This document shows, in pieces, positions 8,396-16,595 of a stretch of 64,000 nucleotides of DNA (position 1 is its first letter; each line of letters opens with the position of its first letter). Origin of the DNA: Mycobacterium scrofulaceum (GTDB lineage Bacteria; Actinomycetota; Actinomycetes; Mycobacteriales; Mycobacteriaceae); the NCBI RefSeq assembly GCF_002086735.1, contig NZ_MVIJ01000010.1, positions 1 to 64,000 of the forward strand, read 5' to 3'. A program made the position numbers and the translations under genes. The notes below the pieces were generated by a model. That model had not been told where the DNA came from. It saw nothing but the letters and a program-made list of their open reading frames with translations, and did not search any database.

Positions 8396-10168
8396 ATGAG
8401 CGACCCGGGTTCAGCGACGAACACCGACACCGGCGGCAACCCGACGGCCGTCGCCGACGAAGCCGGGCCTGCGCAGACCGGACCCGAAACCGCGCCGGCG
8501 GCTCCCGAGCCGCAGCCCGGCCGAAAGCCTTGGTGGGTACGTCATTACACGTTTACCGGCTCCACCGTCGGCCTGATCTTCATCTGGTTCTCCATGACGC
8601 CGTCGCTGCTGCCGCGCGGCGCGCTGTTCCAGGGGCTGGTCAGCGGGATCTCCGGCGCCATCGGCTACGGGCTGGGGGTGTTCGCCGTGTGGCTGGTCCG
8701 CTACATGGGCGCCAAGGATCACAGTCCCCCGGCGCCGCGCTGGGCGTGGAAGGTGCTGATCCCGATCGGTGCGCTCGGAATGGTGTTGATGGCCATCTGG
8801 TTTCACGTCTGGCAGGACAACGTGCGCGACCTGATGGGCGTTGCCCACCTGAAGTGGTACGACTACCCGGTGGCCGCGGGCCTGTCGCTGGTGGTGTTGT
8901 TCACCCTGGTCGAAATCGGCCAGTTCATCCGTTGGCTGGTCCGGTTCCTGGTCGCCCAGGTGGACCGCATCGCTCCGTTTCGGCTGTCGGCGACCATCGT
9001 GGTGGCGCTGCTCGTGGTGCTCACCATCACCGTGCTCAACGGTGTCGTGCTCAAGTTCGCCATGCGCACCATGAACGACACGTTCGCCTCGGCGAACAAC
9101 GAGATGAACCCCGACACCGCTCCGCCGAGGACGCCGCTGCGATCCGGCGGTCCCGAGTCGCTGGTGTCCTGGGAATCCCTTGGCCACCAAGGCCGCATCT
9201 TCGTGGAAGCCGGGCCCAGAGTGGACCAGCTCACTGCCTTCAACGGGGTCCAGGCGACCGAACCGATCCGCGCCTATGCCGGGCTGAACTCCGCGGACGG
9301 CATCACGGCGACCGCCGAGCTCGCGGCGCGCGAGCTGCAGCGCACCGGCGGGCTGCAGCGCGCCGTCGTCGCGGTCGCGACGACCACCGGCACCGGCTGG
9401 ATCAACGAGGCGGAGGCCGACGCGCTCGAGTACATGTACAACGGCAACACCGCGATCGTCAGCATGCAGTACTCGTTCCTGCCGAGCTGGCTGTCCTTCC
9501 TGGTGGACAAGGAGAACGCCCGCCACGCCGGGCAGGCGCTGTTCGAGGCCGTCGACCGGCTGATCCGCCAGATGCCCGAAGCGCAACGCCCCAAGCTCGT
9601 CGTGTTCGGCGAGAGCCTGGGCTCGTTCGGCGGCGAGGCGCCGTTCATGAGCCTCAACAACGTCCTCGCCCGCACCGACGGCGCCCTGTTCAGCGGACCG
9701 ACGTTCCAGAACACCATCTGGACCGACCTGACGGCGACGCGCGACGCCGGTTCCCCGGAGTGGCTGCCGATCTACAACGACGGCAAGAACGTCCGGTTCG
9801 TCGCTCGCCCACCCAATTTGGCGCGCCCGAACGCCGCGTGGGACCGTCCGCGGGTGGTGTATCTGCAACACGCCTCGGATCCGATCGCCTGGTGGTCACC
9901 CGACCTGCTGTTCAGCCAGCCGGACTGGCTGCGGGAACCGCGGGGCTACGACGTGCTCCCGGAGACGCGCTGGATTCCGGTTGTCACGTTCCTGCAGGTG
10001 TCGGCGGACATGGCGGTGGCGGTCGACGTGCCCGAGGGGCACGGCCACCACTACGTCGCCGACGCGGCCGACGGCTGGGCCGCGGTGCTGTCGCCGCCGG
10101 GTTGGACGCCGGAAAAGACGGCCAGGCTGCGGCCGCTGCTCCATTCGGAGGCCACCTCCACCGGGTAG
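8396..10168 (+). CDS. Membrane-anchored alpha/beta-hydrolase of the Rv1069c (DUF2319) family
   Basis: A 590-aa protein. An acidic/Pro/Ala-rich N-tail of about 45 residues precedes about four to five transmembrane segments (roughly residues 55-225), then a large extracytoplasmic domain. In that domain FGESLGSFGG places a serine nucleophile at about residue 407, within an alpha/beta-hydrolase elbow, and EGHGHHYV near the C-terminus could supply the histidine. Function is unknown; a lipid or ester hydrolase is plausible. It sits 7 nt behind echA8 and abuts the convergent rhodanese gene with no spacer (stop codons at 10166-10168 and 10169-10171). Confidence 0.88.
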   Translation: MSDPGSATNTDTGGNPTAVADEAGPAQTGPETAPAAPEPQPGRKPWWVRHYTFTGSTVGLIFIWFSMTPSLLPRGALFQGLVSGISGAIGYGLGVFAVWLVRYMGAKDHSPPAPRWAWKVLIPIGALGMVLMAIWFHVWQDNVRDLMGVAHLKWYDYPVAAGLSLVVLFTLVEIGQFIRWLVRFLVAQVDRIAPFRLSATIVVALLVVLTITVLNGVVLKFAMRTMNDTFASANNEMNPDTAPPRTPLRSGGPESLVSWESLGHQGRIFVEAGPRVDQLTAFNGVQATEPIRAYAGLNSADGITATAELAARELQRTGGLQRAVVAVATTTGTGWINEAEADALEYMYNGNTAIVSMQYSFLPSWLSFLVDKENARHAGQALFEAVDRLIRQMPEAQRPKLVVFGESLGSFGGEAPFMSLNNVLARTDGALFSGPTFQNTIWTDLTATRDAGSPEWLPIYNDGKNVRFVARPPNLARPNAAWDRPRVVYLQHASDPIAWWSPDLLFSQPDWLREPRGYDVLPETRWIPVVTFLQVSADMAVAVDVPEGHGHHYVADAADGWAAVLSPPGWTPEKTARLRPLLHSEATSTG

Positions 10169-10618
10169 CTAGAGCCAGCGGCGGCCCGGGGTGCCGGAAT
10201 TGGCGAGCACTGCCGGGCCGGCGGCCACCGACCCGGCGCCCGAAAGCTGTTGCAGCACACCGGCGCCCGCCAGCGCGTGGTAGCCGCCGATGACGTCGGT
10301 GGCGCGGTGCAGGCCGATGTCCAGCAACGCGGCGGCCGCCAGGCTGGAGGTGTAGCCCTCCGAGCACACGATCGCCCATTCGACGTCGTCGCCGACCGCC
10401 TCGGGCAGCCTGGCCTCGCTGGTCGGGTCGCAGCGCCACTCCAGGACGTTGCGCTCGATCACCAGCGCGCCGGGGATGTCACCCTCCCGCAAGCGCTGGG
10501 CCTGCGGCCGGATGTCGACCAGCACCGCACCGCGCCGCAGCGCGTCGGGCACCTCGGCGGCCGGCAGCCGGCGGAAACGGCGCCGGGCGGATCTCAACAC
10601 GGCGTCGATGCGGCTCAT
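10169..10618 (-). CDS. Single-domain rhodanese-like sulfurtransferase
   Basis: A 149-aa protein with one rhodanese domain: VLVDIRP near residue 35, the active-site loop CSEGYTS with Cys85, and GYHA in the C-terminal part. It could transfer sulfane sulfur or handle products of cysteine metabolism. Its ATG overlaps the stop of cysteine dioxygenase as TGATG, so the two are translationally coupled. It corresponds to Rv1066. The physiological substrate cannot be read from sequence. Confidence 0.9.
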   Translation of the reverse strand: MSRIDAVLRSARRRFRRLPAAEVPDALRRGAVLVDIRPQAQRLREGDIPGALVIERNVLEWRCDPTSEARLPEAVGDDVEWAIVCSEGYTSSLAAAALLDIGLHRATDVIGGYHALAGAGVLQQLSGAGSVAAGPAVLANSGTPGRRWL

Positions 10619-11193
10619 CACGGTCCTTCCGGTTGGTCGGTCAGTTCGGTGCGCTGACGGCGCAGCCGATTCCGGCCGGTGATCTGGTAGTAGGACATCG
10701 CGGTCAGCGGCGGCGAATAGGCATGCACGCTGAGCGAGGGCCGTGCCGGTGCCGAGACGGGCACGGCCACCGGCCGGGGTGCCCACACCACGTCGTGCAC
10801 CCAGCCCAGCGGGAACCCGGCCTGATCGCCGGCGTCGAGCCGGCGCTGCCGCAGGGCACGCCCGTCCCAGCGGAATTCGTTGAGCGAGCCGGACACGACG
10901 GTCAGCGCGCCCAGGGACCCGCCGTGGTCGTGCAGTTCGGTGTGATGCCCGGGGACCCAGCTGATCAGCCAGACGTCCAGCTCCTCGTCACCGTGGATGC
11001 GGGTGAACCAGCGGCGCGACTCGGGTACGCCGCCGGGCGGCAGCAGGTGGTCGCAACGCCCGCTCAGCACGTCGTCGGCGGCCTGGTCGGTGGCGTGCAG
11101 GAGGTCGGGAACGCGCAGGCGCGTCGGGCCCGAAGAGGGGGACGAGAAGGGCCGCGGGCGCAACGCAGCCGGGGCGGCAAGGGGCACGGACAT
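10618..11193 (-). CDS. Cysteine dioxygenase family protein (cupin)
   Basis: A 191-aa protein of the type I cysteine dioxygenase family, oxidising cysteine to cysteine sulfinate with a mononuclear iron. The iron-binding pair is in ELHDHGGS (H88, H90) and a third histidine in LSVHAYSPP (H157), matching the 3-His site of the family rather than the 2-His-1-Glu site of other cupins. ATG 11193 follows GGAG at 7 nt. It is translationally coupled to the rhodanese gene and preceded by a Cys-rich short ORF (11235-11276), which suggests control by cysteine supply. It corresponds to Rv1065. Confidence 0.9.
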   Translation of the reverse strand: MSVPLAAPAALRPRPFSSPSSGPTRLRVPDLLHATDQAADDVLSGRCDHLLPPGGVPESRRWFTRIHGDEELDVWLISWVPGHHTELHDHGGSLGALTVVSGSLNEFRWDGRALRQRRLDAGDQAGFPLGWVHDVVWAPRPVAVPVSAPARPSLSVHAYSPPLTAMSYYQITGRNRLRRQRTELTDQPEGP

Positions 11194-11234
11194 CGGGGAG
11201 CTCCAGGGAGAAGGATCGGACAGGCGGCGGCGTG

Positions 11235-11276
11235 TTACGGCCGACAACACTCGCAAAATCCGAAGCGCTCCATCAC
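11235..11276 (-). CDS. Cys-rich leader peptide ORF upstream of cysteine dioxygenase (candidate attenuator)
   Basis: A GTG-ATG start is followed in frame by ERFGFCECCRP and TAA, giving a 12-13 residue peptide (MERFGFCECCRP from ATG 11273) with three cysteines in four codons near its end. It ends 41 nt before the cysteine dioxygenase ATG. Cys-rich leaderless short ORFs are known in mycobacteria as cysteine-responsive attenuators. The segment GTGTT...AACAC spanning the Cys codons and stop can form a small hairpin that a stalled ribosome would disrupt. An AACACT -10-like element 7 nt before GTG 11276 would make it leaderless. Function is inferred. Confidence 0.65.
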   Translation of the reverse strand: MMERFGFCECCRP

Positions 11277-11304
11277 GGCCGCCAGTGTTGCATAGATTGG
11301 CAGG

Positions 11305-11748
11305 GTGCGCTGGTGCCGTGCCCGTCCCCGGTCCTGGGGACCGCTCGTCGTGGCGGCCGGCCTGCTGTCGGTGATGGGTTGCTCGCACGGCGCCCCCAGC
11401 GGCGAGCCCGCGCCCTCAACGGCGCGGCCGACGGGCGTCCCGGCCGACCCGGGCGCGGCGCCCCCGGGCGCCGTCGGACGCTCACCGGCGGGCGTGACGA
11501 CCAGGGTCGACGTGCCCGCGAATTCGACCGAGGAAGAGTATTACCAGGCCTGCCACGCCGCAAAAGTGTGGATGGACGCCCAGCCCCGGACCGATCGGTC
11601 GCTGTTCGAGCCCTACCTGGCGATGGTCCAGGCCGCGCCCGCGGGCACCGCGGGCAGCTGGAACGCCCGATGGGCGGACCTGACGCCGGCTCGGCAGGCG
11701 GCGGTCATCACCGCCGCGCGCGCCGCCGCCGACGATGAATGCGACTAG
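11305..11748 (+). CDS. lpqV: Lipoprotein LpqV
   Basis: A 147-aa protein with a signal peptide rich in Arg, then hydrophobic, ending in the lipobox LSVMGC (Cys at about 27), so it is a predicted membrane-anchored lipoprotein. A Pro/Gly/Ala-rich linker (about 30-75) precedes a small conserved domain containing YYQACHAAKVWMDAQ. Function unknown. It starts at GTG 11305, with TAGATT (11293-11298) 6 nt upstream, compatible with a leaderless message. It is divergent from the cysteine dioxygenase leader, and the two start regions lie within 30 nt, so their promoters must overlap. Confidence 0.88.
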   Translation: MRWCRARPRSWGPLVVAAGLLSVMGCSHGAPSGEPAPSTARPTGVPADPGAAPPGAVGRSPAGVTTRVDVPANSTEEEYYQACHAAKVWMDAQPRTDRSLFEPYLAMVQAAPAGTAGSWNARWADLTPARQAAVITAARAAADDECD

Positions 11749-11838
11749 AGCCTTCGAACTCGTGCGCGATTGAATTCACGGGTAGATAAAGTGTCATCCC
11801 CGCCGGTGCCGGCCGGTTCCACCGCGCAAAATGAAGGG

Positions 11839-12918
11839 ATGCCGGACGGACCTGGCGGGGTGGTCCCGCGCCGATCGTCACCGACGCGGGTGGCGTTGGC
11901 GCTGGGCAGCGGCGGCGCGCGCGGCTACGCCCACATCGGGGTGATCGACGCCCTGCGCGCCCGTGACTACGAGATCGTGGGAATCGCCGGCTCGTCGATG
12001 GGTGCGCTGGTCGGCGGTCTGGAGGCCGCCGGCCGCCGCGACGAATTCGCCGACTGGGCGAAGTCCCTGACGCAGCGGACCATCCTGCGCCTGCTGGACT
12101 TCTCGATCAGCGCGGCCGGGGTGATGCGGGCGGAGAAGATCCTGGAAGCGGTGCGCGACATCCTCGGCCCCGTCGCCATCGAGCAGCTGCCGATTCCCTT
12201 CACCGCGGTCGCGACCGACCTGTTGACCGGTAAATCGGTGTGGTTTCAGCGGGGTCCGGTCGACGAGGCGATCCGCGCCTCCATCGCGATCCCGGGCGTG
12301 ATCGCCCCCCACGAAGTCGACGGCCGACTGCTGGCCGACGGCGGCATCCTGGACCCGCTGCCGATGGCCCCCCTGTCGGCGGTCAACGCCGACGTGACCA
12401 TCGCGGTGAGCCTGAGCGGCAGCGAGGCGATCGCCAACCGCGACGCCGACGCCGGCGTGACCGCCGACTGGCTGAACCGCATGGTGCGCAGCACCTCCGC
12501 GCTGCTCGACACCTCCGCGGCCCGGTCCCTGCTCGATCGGCCGACCGCGCGCGCCGTCCTGGGCAGATTCGGCGGGACCACCGCCGAATCCGACAGCTGG
12601 ACCGACGAAGCGGACGCCGACGAGGTCGCCGCCGAGGACGACGCGGTGGGCGAACTTGCCGACGCCGCACCGGACGTCCCGAAGCTGGGCAGCTTCGAGG
12701 TGATGAACCGCACGATCGACATCGCCCAGGCCGCGCTGGCGCGCCACACGCTGGCGGTCTACCCGCCCGACCTGTTGATCGAGATCCCGCGCTCGGTCTG
12801 CCGGGGCCTGGAGTTTCACCGGGCGGCCGAGGTGATCGCCGTCGGCCGCGCGCTGGCGGACGAGGCCCTGGACGCCTTCGAGAACGACCGCGCCGCGCCG
12901 CCCCCGGCCGAAGGCTGA
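11839..12918 (+). CDS. Patatin-like phospholipase (Rv1063c family)
   Basis: A 359-aa patatin-fold acyl hydrolase. The glycine-rich oxyanion loop GSGGARGYAH, the nucleophile motif GSSMG (GxSxG) and the catalytic aspartate in ADGG are present, so a Ser-Asp dyad is intact. The middle region (about 225-275) is acidic and low complexity. ATG 11839 gives the family length (about 360 aa) but AAGGG lies too close for an ideal ribosome site; an upstream in-frame GTG at 11791 is possible. It converges with a second, distinct patatin gene, only 21 nt apart. Confidence 0.88.
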   Translation: MPDGPGGVVPRRSSPTRVALALGSGGARGYAHIGVIDALRARDYEIVGIAGSSMGALVGGLEAAGRRDEFADWAKSLTQRTILRLLDFSISAAGVMRAEKILEAVRDILGPVAIEQLPIPFTAVATDLLTGKSVWFQRGPVDEAIRASIAIPGVIAPHEVDGRLLADGGILDPLPMAPLSAVNADVTIAVSLSGSEAIANRDADAGVTADWLNRMVRSTSALLDTSAARSLLDRPTARAVLGRFGGTTAESDSWTDEADADEVAAEDDAVGELADAAPDVPKLGSFEVMNRTIDIAQAALARHTLAVYPPDLLIEIPRSVCRGLEFHRAAEVIAVGRALADEALDAFENDRAAPPPAEG

Positions 12919-12939
12919 AACCCCTACGGCCGCAACGGC

Positions 12940-13824
12940 TCAGCGTCGATCGCACCCCAAGAACCGCGCGACGGCCCCGGCTTCGCGGCGGCCCTGCTCG
13001 CGCCCGGCCAGCGCCGATGCGACGCGGCACCGGGGGTCCAGCGGGTTGGGCCCGAACGCCTCCAGCGAGCGGTGATCGGCGAACACCGCGAACGTCGCAC
13101 CGGGGAACGAGGAGATCTCCGCGGCCGGGCCCGCGCCGAACGGGGCGGGCGCGTCCGCGGCCGACGGCACCAGCACCACCGCCGCGTCGCAATCGGCGGC
13201 CACGCCGAGGTTGACCAAGCTGGCGACCCCACCGTCCATGTAGCGCCGGCCCGCGATCGCCACCGGCGGCCACGCCCCCGGCACCGCGCAGCTGGCGGCC
13301 ACCGCGTCGACGAGGTCGACGCGGGAGTCGCGATCGAAGGCCACCAGTTCCCCGGTGTCCGCGTCGATGGCGGTGATCCGCAGCGTCCGGTCGGGCCAGA
13401 CGTGCGACGGCAGCCGTTGGGCGATCACCCGGCGCCGCACCGGCGGCGCAACGGTTTTGGCGGCCAGCGCCACGGCACCGATCCGCCGCATCTGCTCACG
13501 CGTCCGGTCCGAGCCGTCCGCATAGGGCTCGGCCAGGGCGGTCAGGAACATCTCGGTGATCGAGTCGACGTCGACCCCGGAATCGATCTCGGCCGACGAT
13601 TCGGCGACCTGCCGGTCGAACAGCGCGTCAAGCGGGCTGCCGCCGGCGATCTGTGCGGCCACGGCCGAGCCCGCCGAGGTTCCCACCAGCACGTCGGCGC
13701 CCAGCAACAGCCGCGCCGCCGCCGGCGACGCGTCGGCGATGCCCCGCAAAACGCCTGTCTCCCAGGCTATTCCCGCGATCCCGCCGCCGGCCAGCACAAG
13801 CGCCCGTCTGGTTGTCACGCCCAC
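12940..13824 (-). CDS. Patatin-like phospholipase (Rv1062 family)
   Basis: A 294-aa patatin-fold protein. It has the oxyanion loop AGGGIAGIAWETG near the N-terminus, the nucleophile GTSAG (about residues 49-53) and a YMDGG aspartate motif. It is a different subfamily from its convergent neighbour: the loop is GGGIAG rather than GSGGARG and it lacks the acidic insert. It probably acts on phospholipids or acylglycerols. The start is GTG 13824, with GTG 13818 as the alternative. It is followed on the same strand, upstream, by a glutamine amidotransferase gene 39 nt away. Confidence 0.88.
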   Translation of the reverse strand: MGVTTRRALVLAGGGIAGIAWETGVLRGIADASPAAARLLLGADVLVGTSAGSAVAAQIAGGSPLDALFDRQVAESSAEIDSGVDVDSITEMFLTALAEPYADGSDRTREQMRRIGAVALAAKTVAPPVRRRVIAQRLPSHVWPDRTLRITAIDADTGELVAFDRDSRVDLVDAVAASCAVPGAWPPVAIAGRRYMDGGVASLVNLGVAADCDAAVVLVPSAADAPAPFGAGPAAEISSFPGATFAVFADHRSLEAFGPNPLDPRCRVASALAGREQGRREAGAVARFLGCDRR

Positions 13825-13863
13825 CCACTCTGCCAGCAGCCGTGGGCGCCGCAGTGGCGGGGT

Positions 13864-14733
13864 TTACGGCGAGAGCAGCTGCGCCTGCTGCGCCGGCACG
13901 CTGAGATCCTCCTCGCGGATCAGGTGCCTGGGCGGGTCGGGCAGCACCACCTTGCTGGTGATGTGCAGTCCCGCGTCGACATGGACGAGCTCGCCGGGGT
14001 CCAGCAGGCGCCAGCGCGGGTCGCCGTCCATCGGTTCACTGGCGAATATCACCGACGATCGGGCGCACAGATGCTTCGACCAGGCGCGGATCCGGTCGGT
14101 GCGCATGTGGAAGTCTCGCGCCGACTCGGGCTCATAGCGCCGGTCCAAGACATAGAGCCGGTTGCTCGCCGGGTACCGCAGCGCCCACATCTCGGTGGCC
14201 GTACTCAGCAGCACGTTGACCCCGAAGATCGGCACGCTGTCCGCAAGCCACCGGATGGCATCGAGCAAACCCGCTGTCGTGTCGCCGCTTTGGGCTCGGG
14301 CGCAACCGGTGATCAAGGCGAAGACCCGCTCGGAGTCGGTGTCGCCCTGCACCAGGTCGTCGGTGCCGAGCTCGCGCAGCCGGGCATCGAGAACCTCCAG
14401 CCCCTCGACCACGCCGTTGTGCGCGAATATCCGCCCGTCCTGCAGAAAAGGATGAGTGTTACGGGTCTCGTGTGAGCCGGTTGTCGCGTAGCGCACGTGG
14501 GCGATGAAGGTGGTGCCGGTCATCTCGTGGGCGTCTGTGGCGAACGCGGAGTCCTCCCAGGCCGCCATCGGCTGCTTGTCCAGCCGCGGCCGGCCGCGTT
14601 CGTCGAAGACGCCCAGGCCGGTGCCGTCCGGGTTCCTCCTGCTCTGGACCGACAGGCTGTCGGGGGCGTCCAACAACCAAAACGTCGCGGTACAAACGTC
14701 CGTCCCGGCGTGCAATCCGAAAAGTCGACACAT
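13864..14733 (-). CDS. Class II glutamine amidotransferase domain protein
   Basis: A 289-aa Ntn-type glutamine amidotransferase. The mature nucleophile is Cys2 (MCRLFGLHAG). Further family blocks are RNPDGTGLG, FIAHVRYATTG and FAHNGVVEG. It resembles the stand-alone YafJ/EgtC-like family rather than a full PurF or GlmS, since no synthase domain is present. The partner accepting ammonia is unknown. It corresponds to Rv1061 (about 287 aa). A long hairpin separates it from fadD14 upstream. Confidence 0.9.
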   Translation of the reverse strand: MCRLFGLHAGTDVCTATFWLLDAPDSLSVQSRRNPDGTGLGVFDERGRPRLDKQPMAAWEDSAFATDAHEMTGTTFIAHVRYATTGSHETRNTHPFLQDGRIFAHNGVVEGLEVLDARLRELGTDDLVQGDTDSERVFALITGCARAQSGDTTAGLLDAIRWLADSVPIFGVNVLLSTATEMWALRYPASNRLYVLDRRYEPESARDFHMRTDRIRAWSKHLCARSSVIFASEPMDGDPRWRLLDPGELVHVDAGLHITSKVVLPDPPRHLIREEDLSVPAQQAQLLSP

Positions 14734-14790
14734 ATCAGCACGGTACCCAGGATCGCCTGGTCAACACGCGCGCGAGCTCCGCCCTCATTC

Positions 14791-14850
14791 GCGAGCAGAC
14801 GCAAAATCGCACGCTTCGGGGCGAAGCGATGCGATTTTGCGTCTGCTCGC
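14791..14850. terminator. Long near-perfect inverted repeat, likely terminator
   Basis: The arms at 14791-14818 and 14822-14850 are complementary over 28 bp with a single bulged base and a 3-nt loop. The stem contains the run GCGAGCAGACGCAAAATCGC and its complement. It lies between the fadD14 stop and the amidotransferase start, so it can end fadD14 transcription. Because the AAAA/TTTT is inside the stem rather than after it, it may instead be a dispersed mycobacterial hairpin repeat. Confidence 0.6.
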
Positions 14851-14868
14851 GCCGCCAACCCGCGGCGC

Positions 14869-16500
14869 TCAGTCGCGGGCCTCGACCACCCAGTAGCCAT
14901 GCTCGGCGTAGCGCGCCCGGATGGCCTTCTTGTCGTACTTGCCCACACTGGTGCGCGGAATCTCCTCGACGAACGCCCACCGCTCGGGCAGCCACCAGCG
15001 AACCACCTTCTCCGCGAGGAACTTTCGCAGATCCTCGGCGCTGACCGTGGTGCCTTCCTTGGCGACCACGACGGCCAGCGGCCGTTCCTGCCACCGCTCG
15101 TCGGGCACGCCGACGACCGCCGCCTCGACGACGTGGGGGTGCCCGATCAAGTCGTTCTCCAGCTCGACCGAGGAGATCCACTCCCCACCGGACTTGATGA
15201 CGTCCTTGGCCCGGTCGGTCAGGGTGACGAAGCCCCGCTCGTCGAGCCGCCCCACGTCGCCGGTGCGCAACCAGCCGGAGTCGAACTTCTCGTCGTCGGC
15301 CGTCAGGTAGTACGAGCCCGCGATCCACGGGCCGCGGACTTCCACCTCCCCCACGGCCTCCCCGTCGTTCGGCAGCACCCGGCCGTCGTCGTCGACGATG
15401 CGCATCTGGACACCGCAGACCGGTTGCCCCTGGGTGGCGCGGAACGCCCAGTGCTGGTCCTCGGGCGTACCAGGCGGCGGCCACGCCATGGTCGCCATCG
15501 GGGAGGTCTCCGTCATGCCCCACAGCTGCCGGATCTGCACGCCGTGCTTTTCCTCGAAGGTGCGCATCAGCGACACCGGGACGGCCGAGCCGCCGCAGAC
15601 CACCAGCCGCAGCGACGACATGTCGTGGCCGGGTTCTTCCTCCAGGCGATGCAGCACGTCGTTCCAGATCGTCGGGACCGCGCCCGCCACGGTCGGCCGG
15701 AGGTCCTCGACCATGCGGATCAGTGACCGCGCGTCGAGGTGGCAGTCGGGCAGCACCAGGTCGGCGCCGGCCATCAGGGCGGCGTACGGCAGGCCCCACG
15801 CGTTGGCGTGGAACATCGGCACGATCGGCAGCACGCTGTCGACGGCAGCCACGCCGATGCCGTTGGCCGTGCAGGCCGCCATGGTGTGCAGGTAGCTCGA
15901 GCGGTGGCTGTAGACCACGCCTTTCGGGTTGCCGGTGGTGCCGCTCGTGTAGCACATCGCGGCCGCGGACCTCTCGTCGATCTCGGGCCAGTCGAACTCG
16001 GTCGATTCGCCGGCGAGGACGTCGGCGTACCGCAGGACGGTCTTGCCCGCCCCTTCGAACGGGGCCTGGTCACCCTCGCCGACCACGATCACCGTGTGCA
16101 CAGTCTTCAGCTCGCCCAGCACCGGGGCGAGCAGCTTGGCGAGCGACGCGTCGACCAGCACCACCTGGTCCTCGGCCTCGTTGGCGACGTAGGAGATCTG
16201 TTCGGCGAACAGGCGGATGTTCAGGGTGTGCAGCACGGCGCCCATCGACGGCACCGCCAGGTAGGTCGCCAGGTGCTCGGCGTTGTTCCACATGAACGTG
16301 GCCACCCGCTGATCCCCGTCGACGCCGAGGCGGCGCAACCCGTTCGCCAGCCGGGCGGCGTCCTGCCCGAGTTCGCGGTAGCTGAGCCGCCGGTAGCCGT
16401 CGCCGGTGGCGGTGGTGACCGTGCGCGCACCGTGCACGCCGCAGCCGTGCCGCATGATCGCGGTGATCGTCAACGGAACGTCCTGCATCGTGCTGTCCAT
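14869..16500 (-). CDS. fadD14: Fatty-acid-CoA ligase FadD14 (AMP-binding)
   Basis: A 543-aa adenylate-forming acyl-CoA ligase. The P-loop-like motif CYTSGTTGNPKG, the LRTGDVG motif, GGEWISSVELEN and the C-terminal catalytic lysine in PRTSVGKYDKK are all present. The N-terminal substrate domain looks like medium/long-chain FACL rather than the FAAL type. ATG 16500 gives exactly the length I recall for Rv1058. It activates a fatty acid to the CoA thioester for degradation or modification; the substrate is not defined by sequence. Confidence 0.93.
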   Translation of the reverse strand: MDSTMQDVPLTITAIMRHGCGVHGARTVTTATGDGYRRLSYRELGQDAARLANGLRRLGVDGDQRVATFMWNNAEHLATYLAVPSMGAVLHTLNIRLFAEQISYVANEAEDQVVLVDASLAKLLAPVLGELKTVHTVIVVGEGDQAPFEGAGKTVLRYADVLAGESTEFDWPEIDERSAAAMCYTSGTTGNPKGVVYSHRSSYLHTMAACTANGIGVAAVDSVLPIVPMFHANAWGLPYAALMAGADLVLPDCHLDARSLIRMVEDLRPTVAGAVPTIWNDVLHRLEEEPGHDMSSLRLVVCGGSAVPVSLMRTFEEKHGVQIRQLWGMTETSPMATMAWPPPGTPEDQHWAFRATQGQPVCGVQMRIVDDDGRVLPNDGEAVGEVEVRGPWIAGSYYLTADDEKFDSGWLRTGDVGRLDERGFVTLTDRAKDVIKSGGEWISSVELENDLIGHPHVVEAAVVGVPDERWQERPLAVVVAKEGTTVSAEDLRKFLAEKVVRWWLPERWAFVEEIPRTSVGKYDKKAIRARYAEHGYWVVEARD

Positions 16501-16595
16501 TGAGGTACCGCCTTTGGATCTCGGCGCAGCGCCGCCTGATGTCAACCGGCCGCCTCCACCCTAAGCCGGGTCCGGCGGCGGCGTCGGCAATCACC

